From assembly GCA_004293725.1 (NCBI GenBank), contig REAW01000017.1, forward strand, positions 1-64,000: a stretch of 64,000 bases of DNA. Reading direction: 5' to 3'. Shown in pieces: positions 31,126 through 40,568 of the stretch. Both the position numbers and the translations under genes were made by a program. The first letter of the stretch is position 1. Every line of letters begins with the position of its first letter. The notes below the pieces were generated by a model that saw only the letters and a program-made list of their open reading frames with translations, made no database searches and had not been told where the DNA came from. This stretch comes from Curvibacter sp. (lineage in GTDB: Bacteria; Pseudomonadota; Gammaproteobacteria; Burkholderiales; Burkholderiaceae_C).

Positions 31126-31875
31126 TCAGTCTGACAATAGGTCCCGCCAGTATAGGGCGCTGAACTTCCATGATGGTGGGGGAGCTTCTCGGGCCTGACG
31201 GATATGCGCGACAAAGTCGGCACGTGGCATTTCACGCGCACCCAAAGATGCCAAGTGCGATGTATTTTGCTGGCAGTCCACCATTTGGATGCCTGCTTGC
31301 CGACAAAAGGCGATGAGTGCTGATAGTGCAATCTTGGAAGCGTCCGTCTGGCGCATGAACATTGACTCGCCAAACACCGCCTGGCCGATGCCGATGCAGT
31401 ACAGCCCCCCTACCAAAACACCATCTCTCCAAGTTTCTACACTGTGGGCAAAACCCTGGTCATGCAATAGCGTGTAGGCGGCCACCATGTCTTCCACGAT
31501 CCAGGTGCCAGACTGTCCGTGACGGGAGGACTCGGCGCATGCCTGAATGACCTGCGAAAACGCCGTATCCATGCGTACTTCGCAGCCAGGCGTATTGATG
31601 AAGGCGCGCAGCGTTTTGCGCAGAGAGCGGTGCAAGCGAAAGTCCTGCACATGCAACACCATGCGTGGGTCCGGGCTCCACCAAAGAATAGGTTGGCCAT
31701 CGCTGAACCAGGGGAAAATACCTTGTGCGTAGGCAGCTCGAAGGGTGGCGGGCAATAGGTCAGCGCCAGCACACAGCAGACCTGGCACATCGCTATTCGC
31801 ATTCCAAGCAGAGGCTACGTCGGGAAAGTCTTCGCCGGGTTCTAGCCATGTGAGAGGGGGACGGAGTAGGGCCAT
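31126..31875 (-). CDS. aat: Leucyl/phenylalanyl-tRNA-protein transferase
   Basis: A 249-residue enzyme that attaches Leu or Phe from aminoacyl-tRNA to proteins with N-terminal Arg or Lys, creating primary N-degrons. Family motifs: GLLCAGADLLP, AAYAQGIFPWFSDGQPILWW, SPDPRMVL, and GGLYCIGIGQAVFGESMF. It is first of the leftward pair aat-bpt. Its start lies 67 bases from tRNA-Pro on the opposite strand. Confidence 0.96.
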   Translation of the reverse strand: MALLRPPLTWLEPGEDFPDVASAWNANSDVPGLLCAGADLLPATLRAAYAQGIFPWFSDGQPILWWSPDPRMVLHVQDFRLHRSLRKTLRAFINTPGCEVRMDTAFSQVIQACAESSRHGQSGTWIVEDMVAAYTLLHDQGFAHSVETWRDGVLVGGLYCIGIGQAVFGESMFMRQTDASKIALSALIAFCRQAGIQMVDCQQNTSHLASLGAREMPRADFVAHIRQAREAPPPSWKFSALYWRDLLSD

Positions 31876-31927
31876 GGATGGGCAAAAAATTATTGGGTGC
31901 CCTGCAGAAGAGGCATTTATCAGCGGT

Positions 31928-31933
31928 TAGAAT
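31928..31933 (+). promoter_or_regulatory. Candidate -10 element for tRNA-Pro
   Basis: TAGAAT sits 9 bases before the mature 5' end of tRNA-Pro. I see no good -35 at 16-18 bases, so this is tentative. Confidence 0.3.
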
Positions 31934-31942
31934 ACCAGCTGT

Positions 31943-32019
31943 CGGCGTGTAGCGCAGCCTGGTAGCGCACCTGCTTTGGGAGCAGGGGGTCCAAGGTTCG
32001 AATCCTTGTACGCCGACCA
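31943..32019 (+). tRNA. tRNA-Pro (anticodon TGG)
   Basis: A complete 77-base cloverleaf with the CCA end encoded. The 7-bp acceptor is CGGCGTG/TACGCCG with one G-T pair. The D arm is GCGC-N9-GCGC. The anticodon stem CCTGC/GCAGG carries loop TTTGGGA with anticodon TGG. The T arm is CAAGG-TTCGAAT-CCTTG. It decodes CCA and, by wobble, CCG. Confidence 0.97.
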
Positions 32020-32031
32020 TTATTCATAAAC

Positions 32032-32059
32032 AAAGGCCCTTACAGGGCCTTTGTTTTTT
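32032..32059 (+). terminator. Rho-independent terminator between tRNA-Pro and tRNA-Arg
   Basis: AAAGGCCC-TTACA-GGGCCTTT is followed by GTTTTTT. The U-tract ends exactly at the base before tRNA-Arg, which leaves no obvious room for a separate tRNA-Arg promoter. Confidence 0.9.
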
Positions 32060-32136
32060 CTGTCCGTAGCTCAGTTGGATAGAGCAACAGCCTTCTAAGC
32101 TGTGGGTCGGGGGTTCGATCCCCTCCGGACAGGCCA
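32060..32136 (+). tRNA. tRNA-Arg (anticodon TCT)
   Basis: A complete 77-base cloverleaf with encoded CCA. The perfect 7-bp acceptor is CTGTCCG/CGGACAG with discriminator G. The D arm is GCTC-N9-GAGC. The anticodon stem ACAGC/GCTGT has loop CTTCTAA (anticodon TCT). The T arm is GGGGG-TTCGATC-CCCTC. It decodes the rare arginine codons AGA and AGG. Confidence 0.97.
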
Positions 32137-32172
32137 CGGTGCTTCCTGCTCAGCGTTCTGCATTTTCCCCTC

Positions 32173-32994
32173 TCAAACCGACAATGCACTGGCGCTGGTG
32201 TTCAGTTTCAACCACCGGGCAGCCGCATGTTGCAGATCCTCCACTTGTCCAGTGGTAAAAAACTGGGTGGGGGCTTGCATGGCTTCGGCATCTGGGCGGG
32301 CCAACAGTCCTGCGGCCTCTAGCAAACGCCGGGTTTGTCTTGCCACGGGTGCGCCACCTTCTAGCAGGGTGACGTGTGCGCCAATGGAACGCCGCAGTTC
32401 CGATTCGACAAAAGGGTAGTGCGTGCAGCCAAGTACTAGCGTATCCATGGCCTCTTGATTTAAGCCAAATGGGCCCATAGCCCTTGTGTATTCTGCGCAA
32501 AGCGCTTCTATTTTTGTAGCGTCGTTGCGTTCGATGGCAATCGCCAGGCCATCGCAGGGTTGCAGAACAAAGGTGGCTTGCCCGTGAAGGGAGGCCAGCA
32601 GGGCTTGGAACTTTTCGCTCTGCAGCGTGCCGCGTGTGGCCATCACGCCTACGGTCTTGGTTAGGCTGGCCGCCGCCGCAGGTTTGAGCGCGGGCTCGAT
32701 GCCGACTAGCGGAATGCCGGGGTAGGCCGCGCGCAGGGTTTTAATGGCCGCCGCCGTGGCCGTGTTGCAGGCCACCACCATTGCCTTGATCTGGTGCTGA
32801 CTGAGGAGGTAGTCGGTGATGGCGAGCGAGCGGGTGGTGACGTGGTCGTCGTCCCGCTCACCATAGGGCGCGTTGCCGCTGTCGGCCACATAAACAAATT
32901 GTTCTTGGGGCAGCTCCGCACGCAATGCACGCAGCACGCTCAAGCCGCCAACGCCGCTGTCGAACACCCCGATTGGGCGGTTTGCCCCGGACAT
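32173..32994 (-). CDS. murI: Glutamate racemase
   Basis: A 273-residue enzyme that supplies D-glutamate for peptidoglycan. The N-terminal motif IGVFDSGVGGLSVLRAL and the two catalytic cysteines in VACNTATAAA and LGCTHYPFVE are present. The start at 32994 (MSGANRPIGVFD) is chosen; a longer frame to 33234 overlaps the fumarase gene and is antisense noise. Unusual: the stretch ATKIEALCAEYTRAMGPFG before the second Cys motif is encoded by DNA matching the 58-bp family repeat without gaps. It lies 22 bases after the fumarase gene on the same strand. Confidence 0.94.
   Translation of the reverse strand: MSGANRPIGVFDSGVGGLSVLRALRAELPQEQFVYVADSGNAPYGERDDDHVTTRSLAITDYLLSQHQIKAMVVACNTATAAAIKTLRAAYPGIPLVGIEPALKPAAAASLTKTVGVMATRGTLQSEKFQALLASLHGQATFVLQPCDGLAIAIERNDATKIEALCAEYTRAMGPFGLNQEAMDTLVLGCTHYPFVESELRRSIGAHVTLLEGGAPVARQTRRLLEAAGLLARPDAEAMQAPTQFFTTGQVEDLQHAAARWLKLNTSASALSV
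32463..32520 (-). repeat. Full-length family repeat copy inside the murI coding sequence
   Basis: Read on the minus strand this begins GCTAC-N7-GAAGC and continues with TTGCGCA and AAGGGCTA. It aligns without gaps to the copies at 34773-34830 and 61909-61966. It supplies about 19 in-frame codons of murI. Confidence 0.65.
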
Positions 32995-33016
32995 CGTTGT
33001 TGTGATGGCCAAAGGC

Positions 33017-34570
33017 TTAGCGCGAGGTGACGGGAATATTCTTGAACTCGCCCGTGGCAATCTTCTTTTGCCATTCGGCCGGGCCGGTGATGTGGGCACT
33101 GGTGCCGCCGGAGTCCACAGCCACGGTGACGGGCATATCCACCACGTCAAATTCATAGATCGCTTCCATGCCCAAGTCTTCAAAGCCGACCACCTTGGCG
33201 CCTTTGATGGCTTTAGACACAAGGTACGCCGCACCGCCCACGGCCATCAGGTACGCGCTCTTGTGTTTCTTGATGGCTTCAATCGCGACCGGGCCACGCT
33301 CGGCTTTGCCGACCATAGAGATCAGGCCGGTTTGGGCCAGCATCATCTCGGTGAATCCATCCATGCGTGTTGCGGTGGTGGGGCCAGCGGGGCCGACCGC
33401 TTCGCCCCTGATGGGGTCGACCGGGCCGACGTAATAAATCACGCGGTTGGTGAAGTCCACGGGCAGCTTCTCGCCTTTGGCCAGCATGTCCTTGATGCGC
33501 TTGTGCGCGGCGTCACGGCCTGTCAGCATCTTGCCGTTCAGGAGCAAAGTCTGGCCCGGTGTCCAACTGGCCACTTCGGCCGGCGTGAGCGTGTTCAGGT
33601 CCACTTTTTTGCTCTTGACGTAATCGGGTGTCCAGTTGACGTCGGGCCAAGTGTCAAGGGATGGTGGCGTCAGGTACACCGGGCCACTGCCATCCATCAC
33701 GAAGTGCGCGTGGCGGGTGGCCGCGCAGTTCGGGATCATGGCGATGGGTTTGCTGGCGGCGTGAGTGGGATACATCTTGATCTTGACGTCCAGCACCGTG
33801 GTCAGGCCCCCTAGGCCCTGCGCGCCTATGCCCAAGGCATTCACTTTTTCGAACAGCTCCAGGCGCAGCTTTTCGACGTTGTCCAGTACAGCACCGGAGG
33901 CCTGCTTGGCCTGCAGTTCGTACATGTCCAGGTCGTCCATCAGGCTTTCCTTGGCCATCAGCACGGCTTTTTCTGCCGTGCCGCCGATGCCAATGCCCAA
34001 CATGCCTGGCGGACACCAGCCAGCGCCCATGGTGGGTACGGTCTTTAGCACCCAGTCAACCACGCTGTCGCCGGGGTTAAGCATGTACATCTTGCTTTTG
34101 TTCTCGGAGCCACCGCCTTTGGCGGCCACGGTCACATCCACGGTGTTGCCGGGCACGATCTCGGTGAAGATCACCGCAGGGGTGTTGTCTTTGGTGTTCT
34201 TGCGCAAGAACTCGGGGTCGGCCACGACCGAAGCGCGCAGCGTGTTGTCGGGGTGGTTGTAGCCTTGGCGCACGCCTTCGTTGATGGCGTCGTCCAGGCT
34301 GCCAGTGAAGCCTTCCCAGCGCACGTCCATTCCCACCTTGAGGAAAACATTGACGATGCCCGTGTCTTGGCAGATGGGGCGGTGGCCGGTAGCGCTCATC
34401 TTGCTATTGGTCAAGATCTGCGCGATGGCGTCCTTGGCCGCAGGACTTTGTTCGCGCTCGTAGGCGCGCGCCAAATGGGCGATGTAGTCGGTGGGGTGGT
34501 AGTAGCTGATGTACTGCAGCGCAGCAGATACGGATTCAATCAGGTCGGCTTGGCGGATGGATGTCGTCAT
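33017..34570 (-). CDS. fumA: Fumarate hydratase class I, [4Fe-4S]-dependent
   Basis: A 517-residue oxygen-sensitive fumarase interconverting fumarate and L-malate in the TCA cycle. The N-terminal catalytic domain has the cluster Cys residues in RPICQDTGIVNV, AGWCPPGMLGIGIGG and IPNCAATRHAHF. The C-terminal beta domain contains GPTTATRMDGFTEMML and AVDSGGTSAHITGP. This is the single-chain type. It is upstream of murI in a probable two-gene operon and is divergent from acsA. Confidence 0.95.
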   Translation of the reverse strand: MTTSIRQADLIESVSAALQYISYYHPTDYIAHLARAYEREQSPAAKDAIAQILTNSKMSATGHRPICQDTGIVNVFLKVGMDVRWEGFTGSLDDAINEGVRQGYNHPDNTLRASVVADPEFLRKNTKDNTPAVIFTEIVPGNTVDVTVAAKGGGSENKSKMYMLNPGDSVVDWVLKTVPTMGAGWCPPGMLGIGIGGTAEKAVLMAKESLMDDLDMYELQAKQASGAVLDNVEKLRLELFEKVNALGIGAQGLGGLTTVLDVKIKMYPTHAASKPIAMIPNCAATRHAHFVMDGSGPVYLTPPSLDTWPDVNWTPDYVKSKKVDLNTLTPAEVASWTPGQTLLLNGKMLTGRDAAHKRIKDMLAKGEKLPVDFTNRVIYYVGPVDPIRGEAVGPAGPTTATRMDGFTEMMLAQTGLISMVGKAERGPVAIEAIKKHKSAYLMAVGGAAYLVSKAIKGAKVVGFEDLGMEAIYEFDVVDMPVTVAVDSGGTSAHITGPAEWQKKIATGEFKNIPVTSR

Positions 34571-34956
34571 GGTGGTGGGCAGTTGGGCGCAATTTCCCTG
34601 CGTGGGTCAATGCTTGGATGGAGACGAAGCGAAACACTAACAAACACCATTTTGACAGGACATCCTTCCCCAAACCTTCTTGGTGACTTACAAATGCAAT
34701 CGAGCCTGAAAAACTTGGCGCTCCGCTACCGGAAAATCGCTTCGCGGTGCTCCGAGAGGCCAGGACTTTTTTGCTATTTAATTAATAGCTTGTTGCGCAT
34801 GTTTCGCTTGGGCTAGAAGTAGATTTGATTGTTTTTTGGGGATAACATTCAGAAACCGGTTTGTTGCGCCTACGTGTAAGCTCACAGCCAGTCAGTGGCT
34901 TGTAAGTGGAAGCTACGACATTGCTACCAGTTTTGATTCGTTCGAGGAGACAAAAA
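34571..34956. other. 386-base fumA/acsA intergenic region
   Basis: A divergent regulatory region with no gene. It carries a complete family repeat at 34773-34830 and the GAGGAG ribosome-binding site of acsA at 34944-34949. I see no confident promoter hexamers. Confidence 0.5.
34773..34830 (+). repeat. Complete ~58-bp family repeat copy
   Basis: GCTAT-N7-ATAGC (perfect 5-bp stem) is followed by TTGTTGCGCAT and GGGCTAGA. It aligns without gaps to copies at 61909-61966 and in murI. It lies about 125 bases upstream of the acsA start. No transposase is associated, so it resembles a REP/MITE-like element. Confidence 0.7.
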
Positions 34957-36954
34957 GTGAGTACATCTACATCGGCCATGACATCTTTGCTGGTTGAAAA
35001 CCGCGTGTTCCCCCCCAGCGAGGCCATGGTCAAGGCCGCCCGCGTGTCCGGCATGGAAGGCTACAACGCCCTGTGCGCCGAAGCGGACAAAGACTTTGAA
35101 GGCTTTTGGGCCCGCTTGGCGCGTGAAAACGTGGTCTGGAACAAACCTTTCACCCGGGCCTTGGACGAGTCCAACGCGCCGTTTTACCAGTGGTTTGACG
35201 ACGGTGAACTCAACGCCTCGGCCAACTGTCTGGACAAACACATGGGCACGCCTACCGAAAACAAGGTGGCCGTGATCTTTGAAGCCGATGACGGAACGGT
35301 CACCAAGACTACCTACAAAGAACTGCTGGCCCGCGTCAGTCAGTTTGCCAATGCGCTCAAGGCAGACGGTGTCAAAAAAGGCGACCGCGTATTGGTATAC
35401 ATGCCGATGACCCTGGAAGGGGTGATCGCCATGCAAGCTTGTGCTCGCATCGGTGCAACGCACAGCGTGGTATTTGGTGGTTTCTCGGCCAAAGCATTGC
35501 AAGAGCGCATCATCGACGCAGGGGCTGTTGCAGTCATCACCAGCAACTACCAAATGCGCGGCGGCAAAGAGTTGCCACTCAAAGGCATTGTGGATGAAGG
35601 TTTGGCCATGGGCGGCTGCGACTCCATCAAAACGGTGTATGTGTACCAACGTACCAAGTCTGCCTGCAACATGGTTGCGGGCCGCGACAAAACCTTTGAA
35701 GAAGCGCTGGCGGGAAAAAGCACTGAATGTGCGCCGGTGTCGGTTGGCGCCGAGCACCCCTTGTTCATTCTCTACACGTCTGGCTCCACCGGAAAACCAA
35801 AGGGTGTGCAGCACTCCACTGGTGGCTACCTGCTGTGGGCCAAGCTCACAATGGACTGGACCTTTGACCTGAAGCCAGAAGATGTCTTTTGGTGCACGGC
35901 CGACATTGGCTGGATTACTGGCCACACGTATGTGGCCTATGGCCCTTTGGCTGCAGGGGCTACACAAATCATCTTCGAAGGCATTCCCACGTTTCCAAAT
36001 GCCGGTCGTTTCTGGCAAATGATTGAGCGCCACAAGTGCAGCATTTTTTATACGGCACCAACTGCCATTCGTTCGCTCATCAAGGCTGCGGAAAGTGACG
36101 CTGCCGTGCACCCAGATCGCTCAGACCTGAGCAGCCTGCGCATTCTGGGCTCGGTGGGCGAGCCCATCAACCCTGAAGCTTGGATGTGGTACTACAAAAA
36201 TGTGGGCCACGAGAACTGCCCCATCGTGGACACTTTCTGGCAAACCGAAACCGGCGGCCACATGATGACGCCGCTGCCCGGTGCGACACCGCTGGTGCCC
36301 GGAAGCTGCACGTTGCCGCTGCCCGGCATCATGGCGGCTATCGTGGATGAAGTGGGTAACGACATTGCCAACGGAACCGGCGGCATCTTGGTGGTCAAGC
36401 GACCATGGCCGTCCATGATTCGCACCATTTGGAATGACCCCGAGCGTTTCAAGAAAGCGTACTTTCCCGAGGAAATGGGTGGCAAGTTGTACTTGGCTGG
36501 CGACGGCGCAGTGCGCAGTGCTGACCGTGGATATTTCCGTATCACTGGCCGTATTGATGACGTGCTCAACGTGTCCGGTCACCGCATGGGCACCATGGAA
36601 ATTGAATCGGCGCTGGTGTCCAAGACAGACTTGGTAGCAGAAGCCGCGGTGGTTGGCCGGCCTGATGACTTGACGGGTGAGGCGATTTGCGCTTTTGTGG
36701 TGCTGAAGCGCCCCATGCCCAAGGGCGACGAAGCCAAGGCGATTGCCAAGGAGTTGCGCGACTGGGTCGCCAAAGAAATTGGACCGATTGCCAAACCCAA
36801 GGACATCCGTTTTGGGGAGAACTTGCCCAAAACCCGTTCCGGCAAGATCATGCGCCGTTTGTTGCGTTCGTTGGCCAAGGGGGAGTCTGTCACACAAGAC
36901 ACCTCGACGCTCGAGAATCCCGCCATCCTGGATCAGTTGGGGCAAGCCTACTAA
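34957..36954 (+). CDS. acsA: Acetate-CoA ligase (AMP-forming acetyl-CoA synthetase)
   Basis: A 665-residue enzyme activating acetate to acetyl-CoA via acetyl-AMP. ANL-superfamily motifs: P-loop [50 protein letters not shown], and the C-terminal catalytic/acetylatable Lys in [10 protein letters not shown]. The start is taken as GTG 34957 because GAGGAG lies 7 bases upstream; an ATG at 34978 is the alternative. The gene ends at a strong bidirectional terminator shared with a convergent cytochrome c gene. Confidence 0.96.
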   Translation: MSTSTSAMTSLLVENRVFPPSEAMVKAARVSGMEGYNALCAEADKDFEGFWARLARENVVWNKPFTRALDESNAPFYQWFDDGELNASANCLDKHMGTPTENKVAVIFEADDGTVTKTTYKELLARVSQFANALKADGVKKGDRVLVYMPMTLEGVIAMQACARIGATHSVVFGGFSAKALQERIIDAGAVAVITSNYQMRGGKELPLKGIVDEGLAMGGCDSIKTVYVYQRTKSACNMVAGRDKTFEEALAGKSTECAPVSVGAEHPLFILYTSGSTGKPKGVQHSTGGYLLWAKLTMDWTFDLKPEDVFWCTADIGWITGHTYVAYGPLAAGATQIIFEGIPTFPNAGRFWQMIERHKCSIFYTAPTAIRSLIKAAESDAAVHPDRSDLSSLRILGSVGEPINPEAWMWYYKNVGHENCPIVDTFWQTETGGHMMTPLPGATPLVPGSCTLPLPGIMAAIVDEVGNDIANGTGGILVVKRPWPSMIRTIWNDPERFKKAYFPEEMGGKLYLAGDGAVRSADRGYFRITGRIDDVLNVSGHRMGTMEIESALVSKTDLVAEAAVVGRPDDLTGEAICAFVVLKRPMPKGDEAKAIAKELRDWVAKEIGPIAKPKDIRFGENLPKTRSGKIMRRLLRSLAKGESVTQDTSTLENPAILDQLGQAY

Positions 36955-36992
36955 AGGGCGATTCTCGGGCTATGCCCGTTGCACGCTAGAGA

Positions 36993-37027
36993 AAAAAAGC
37001 CGCAGCACTTTCGTGTTGCGGCTTTTT
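36993..37027. terminator. Bidirectional terminator between acsA and a cytochrome c gene
   Basis: The stem GCCGCAGCAC/GTGTTGCGGC, with a TTTC loop, is flanked by an A-run on the left and a T-run on the right. It works as a terminator for both converging genes. Confidence 0.92.
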
Positions 37028-37071
37028 GCGGGGGCGGTCGGCTTTGTAAGCCGATCGTTGTTCTCTCCGGA

Positions 37072-37386
37072 TTACTTGGTGGCCAAAATCCATGCCGCCA
37101 GTTTCTTTGCATCGGTTTCATTCACCTGCGCGTTTGCAGGCATGGGCACAGCGCCCCAAACACCGCTGCCGCCTTTAATGATTTTGGTGGCCAGTTTGTC
37201 CACAGCGGTCTTGTCAGCCTTGTATTTGCCGGCTACGTCTTTGTAGGAAGGGCCTACCAGTTTTTTGTCCACCGCGTGGCAGGCCATGCAGTTTTTGGAA
37301 GTGGCCAGCGCCAGATCCGCAAAGGCCGGCGCTACGGAGAAGAGGGCGCTTGCGCCCATTGCCAAGGTGATCAGGGATTTTTTCAT
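37072..37386 (-). CDS. Small class I c-type cytochrome (c551/c5-like)
   Basis: A 104-residue periplasmic electron carrier with signal peptide MKKSLITLAMGASALFSVA (cleavage near AFA/DLA). The haem-binding motif is CMACH and the distal Met ligand is in GAVPMPAN. The start at 37386 has GAGG upstream; the frame back to 37485 is noise. Likely partners are terminal oxidases, including the cbb3 oxidase encoded at 50.4-53.5 kb, but no direct evidence links them. It is divergent from the small Trp-rich protein gene. Confidence 0.92.
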   Translation of the reverse strand: MKKSLITLAMGASALFSVAPAFADLALATSKNCMACHAVDKKLVGPSYKDVAGKYKADKTAVDKLATKIIKGGSGVWGAVPMPANAQVNETDAKKLAAWILATK

Positions 37387-37483
37387 CAAGACCTCATGGG
37401 TTGGTTTACAGTTGCTCAACGCCATTGTAGTGACAGAGGTTGACGCAAAGCATGCGATGGAGCTATTGCAGCAGGAGACAGAC

Positions 37484-37729
37484 ATGTATTTTTTAGGGAT
37501 TGGTTTGGTACTTTTGTTGTTGAAGTACCTCGCGGTCGAGCCGGTGGCGGCTTGGTCATGGTGGTTGGTGCTCTCGCCCTTTGGTTTGGCCGTGGCGTGG
37601 TGGTCGTGGGCCGATTCCTCGGGCTATACCAAGCGCAAAGCAATGGAACGCGAGAACGCCCGCAAGCAAGAACGGATTGACAATAACCGCAGAGCAATCG
37701 GCACTTTGGCTAGCAAAAAGCGCCGTTAG
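37484..37729 (+). CDS. Small Trp-rich membrane protein (TIGR04438-like)
   Basis: An 81-residue protein of unknown function that matches my memory of the betaproteobacterial small Trp-rich family. It has two closely spaced hydrophobic segments (MYFLGIGLVLLLLKYLAVEP and WSWWLVLSPFGLAVAWWSW), then the conserved SGYTKRKAMERENARKQERI and a basic tail. An AGGAG sits 6 bases before the ATG. It may be a membrane-anchored small helper protein. A shared terminator follows. Confidence 0.85.
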   Translation: MYFLGIGLVLLLLKYLAVEPVAAWSWWLVLSPFGLAVAWWSWADSSGYTKRKAMERENARKQERIDNNRRAIGTLASKKRR

Positions 37730-37753
37730 TTTTCAAGCCTCTCCAATACAAAG

Positions 37754-37783
37754 AAACCACGCCGCTAAGCGGCGTGGTTTTTT
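37754..37783. terminator. Terminator between the Trp-rich protein gene and ilvD
   Basis: A 12-bp stem AAACCACGCCGC/GCGGCGTGGTTT with a 3-base loop is followed by T. On the minus strand the sequence after the stem is T-rich too, so it may also terminate ilvD. Confidence 0.9.
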
Positions 37784-37807
37784 CAGGTCGCGACGTCCTG
37801 CGACTAC

Positions 37808-39502
37808 TCAATAGTTGTCTAACACGGCTCCCTTGCTGGCGCTAGAAGCATTGAAAGCAAATTTGGCTTGTACCCCGCGTAGGTAGCGCGGTGCGGGTGC
37901 AGTCCAGGCAGCGCGGCGTTTGGCCAGTTCTGCCTCGGGCACATTCAGTTCCAAAATCAACTGGCGTGAATCAATCGTGATGGAGTCGCCTTCGTGCACC
38001 AGTGCGATCACGCCACCGGCGGCCGCCTCTGGTGCCACGTGGCCTACGACCATGCCCCAGGTTCCGCCAGAGAAGCGGCCATCTGTGATCAGCCCGACTG
38101 ATTCGCCCAGACCTTGGCCTACCAGGGCGCCGGTGGGTGCAAGCATCTCCGGCATGCCGGGCCCACCCTTGGGGCCCAAGTAGCGCAGCACCATCACGTC
38201 ACCGGCCACAATTTTTCCATCCAGAATGGCCTGCAATGCGGACTGCTCGTCTTCGAATACCCGCGCCGGTCCGGTGATGACCGGGTTCTTCAGGCCGGTG
38301 ATCTTGGCGACAGCACCCTCTGGGCTCAGGTTACCTTTAAGAATGGCCAGGTGGCCCTGGGCGTACATGGGCTTGTCGATGGGGCGGATGACGGTCTGGT
38401 CGGCACGCGGTGCGTCCGGAATGTCTTTGAGTACCTCGGCAATGGTTTGACCGGTGATGGTGATGCAGTCTCCATAGAGCAGCCCTGCCTTGAGCAAGAT
38501 CTTCATGACCTGCGGGATTCCGCCGGCCTTGTGCAACTCCACGGCTAGCGATTTGCCGCTGGGCTTGAGGTCGCACAGCACCGGCGTTTTCTGGCGCACA
38601 CGCTCGAAATCGTCGATGGACCACTCCACACCTGCGCAATGCGCAATCGCCAGAAAGTGCAGCACTGCATTGGTAGAGCCGCCTGTGGCCATGATGACGG
38701 CAACAGCGTTTTCGATGCTCTTGCGGGTCACAATGTCACGCGGTTTGATGTCCTTTTTGATGGCTTCTACCAGCACCCGAGCCGACTCCTTGGCCGAGCG
38801 CACTTTTTCATCGTGCTCGTTGGCCATGGTGGACGAGTAGGGCAGCGAGATACCCAGCGCTTCAAACGCAGACGACATCGTGTTGGCGGTGTACATGCCG
38901 CCGCACGAGCCAGTGCCGGGGATGGCACGCTTTTCAATCTCCAGCAGGTCCTCGTCGCTGAGTTTGCCCGCAGCGTTTTCGCCCACGGCTTCAAACACGC
39001 TCACGATGTTGAGCTCTTTGCCTTGGTAGTGGCCGGGAAGAATGGTGCCGCCGTACACATAAATGGCAGGCACATTGGCGCGCAACATGCCCATCAGGCC
39101 ACCAGGCATGTTCTTGTCGCAGCCGCCAACTACCAGCACACCATCCATCCATTGGCCTTGCACACAGGTTTCCACACAGTCGGAAATGACTTCGCGGCTG
39201 ACCAGGCTGTACTTCATGCCCTCCGTGCCCATGGCCATGCCGTCCGAAATGGTGGGCGTACCAAAAATCTGCGCATTACCTCCGGCTTCCAGAATGCCTT
39301 GCACAGCCGCATCGGCCAGTTTTTGCAGGCCGCTGTTACAGGGGGTGATGGTGCTATGTCCGTTGGCGACACCGACCATGGGCTTCTTGAAGTCGCCTTC
39401 TTCGTAGCCCATGCCGTAGTACATGGAGCGGTTCGGCGCGCGGCTTTTTCCCTCAGTGATGTTTTTGCTGCGGGGATTCAGGATGATGGGGTGGGTAGTC
39501 AT
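37808..39502 (-). CDS. ilvD: Dihydroxy-acid dehydratase
   Basis: A 564-residue iron-sulfur enzyme for the third common step of branched-chain amino acid synthesis (dihydroxyvalerate to ketoisovalerate and the isoleucine analogue). Three cluster cysteines are visible, in [26 protein letters not shown] and [19 protein letters not shown]. That pattern is typical of the [2Fe-2S] type in this family. The metal-carbamate Lys region lies before the third motif. It is divergent from a LysR regulator with 106 bases between them, which may control it. Confidence 0.96.
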   Translation of the reverse strand: MTTHPIILNPRSKNITEGKSRAPNRSMYYGMGYEEGDFKKPMVGVANGHSTITPCNSGLQKLADAAVQGILEAGGNAQIFGTPTISDGMAMGTEGMKYSLVSREVISDCVETCVQGQWMDGVLVVGGCDKNMPGGLMGMLRANVPAIYVYGGTILPGHYQGKELNIVSVFEAVGENAAGKLSDEDLLEIEKRAIPGTGSCGGMYTANTMSSAFEALGISLPYSSTMANEHDEKVRSAKESARVLVEAIKKDIKPRDIVTRKSIENAVAVIMATGGSTNAVLHFLAIAHCAGVEWSIDDFERVRQKTPVLCDLKPSGKSLAVELHKAGGIPQVMKILLKAGLLYGDCITITGQTIAEVLKDIPDAPRADQTVIRPIDKPMYAQGHLAILKGNLSPEGAVAKITGLKNPVITGPARVFEDEQSALQAILDGKIVAGDVMVLRYLGPKGGPGMPEMLAPTGALVGQGLGESVGLITDGRFSGGTWGMVVGHVAPEAAAGGVIALVHEGDSITIDSRQLILELNVPEAELAKRRAAWTAPAPRYLRGVQAKFAFNASSASKGAVLDNY

Positions 39503-39608
39503 GGTGTCAGTCTAGAGTTGGTCAGAGGTAAATAGGCTTACCCAAGTATCGCGGCTGCTATTGATTCTTTCTAATCTATTATTGATGGTGTTTTAATATG
39601 TTTTACAT

Positions 39609-40568
39609 ATGAGTACTGTGCATGCAAATTTCCCTTGGATCGAATTACGCCTATGGCGGCAGTTTGTAACCGTTGCTGAGGAATTGCATTTTGGGCGAGC
39701 GGCCCTTCGTTTACACATGACACAGCCGCCGCTCACACAAGCAATTGCCCATCTGGAGCGGAGTCTGGGTCTCCTGCTGTTTGCACGGACCAAGCGAAGC
39801 GTTCAACTGACGCCCCAAGGAATTGCGTTGCTGCCCCAAGTGCGCGAATTGCTCCAAAGCGCCCACGGTCTCGTAGTGCAAGCGCGGGCGCTGGCGGTGG
39901 GCGAGTCAGGGCGGCTGCGCTTAGCTTTTGTGTCTACCGCGGGATTCGCGCTCTTGCCACAGTGGGTTATGGCCTTTCGTCATGAGTTTCCAGGTGTGCA
40001 GATCGACTTGGTTGAGGCTACAAGCGACGTGCAGCTGCAGTTGCTCAGGTCCAATGAGGTGGATGCCGGCTTTTTACTGCATGCCAGCGGTTTTGCCCCA
40101 GAAGGCCTGCAACAGCTGACAGTCGCCCAAGAGGAATTGGTGTTGGCGCTGCCGGAGTCCCATAAGTTGGCTAAGGGCAAGTTGCTGCGTCTGCAAGATG
40201 TTTTGGGGTTGCCATTGGTGATGTTTCCACGCCGTATATCCCCCTCGTTGTTTGACGCCGTTGTTGGCATCTACAGCGACCTAGGAAAGCCGCCGGTGGT
40301 GGCGCAGGAGGCGATTCAGATGCAGACCATTGTCAATCTGGTTTCGGCTGGGCTGGGCGTGGCCTGGGTTCCAGCCAGCGTGCAGCAATTTCAGCGATCC
40401 GGAGTTGTATACCGCCACGTGCAGGCGTCAGGCCGTGGTGCGGTGCGTGGTTTGGTGCCAATGTGCGAGACGAGTCTGATGTGGCACCACAGCAGCCCGA
40501 CGCTGGAGCGCTTTATGACCTTTGCCAATGTGCACAATGCGAACTATGCTAATCCATCCCCAAATTGA
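39609..40568 (+). CDS. LysR-family transcriptional regulator
   Basis: A 319-residue regulator with an N-terminal winged helix ([50 protein letters not shown]) and a periplasmic-binding-protein-like effector domain. By the usual LysR arrangement it may control the divergent ilvD. The AT-rich intergenic region contains ATTGAT repeats but no site I would assign. Its 3' end overlaps lgt by 23 bases. Confidence 0.92.
   Translation: MSTVHANFPWIELRLWRQFVTVAEELHFGRAALRLHMTQPPLTQAIAHLERSLGLLLFARTKRSVQLTPQGIALLPQVRELLQSAHGLVVQARALAVGESGRLRLAFVSTAGFALLPQWVMAFRHEFPGVQIDLVEATSDVQLQLLRSNEVDAGFLLHASGFAPEGLQQLTVAQEELVLALPESHKLAKGKLLRLQDVLGLPLVMFPRRISPSLFDAVVGIYSDLGKPPVVAQEAIQMQTIVNLVSAGLGVAWVPASVQQFQRSGVVYRHVQASGRGAVRGLVPMCETSLMWHHSSPTLERFMTFANVHNANYANPSPN

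Noticed and set aside
37265-37484. Upstream extension of the small Trp-rich protein frame
   Set aside because: It overlaps the divergent cytochrome c gene; the AGGAG-preceded ATG at 37484 matches the family start.
39503-39608. LysR-type operator between ilvD and the LysR gene
   Set aside because: Several T-N11-A spacings and ATTGAT repeats occur in this AT-rich stretch, but none forms a convincing dyad, so no site was assigned.
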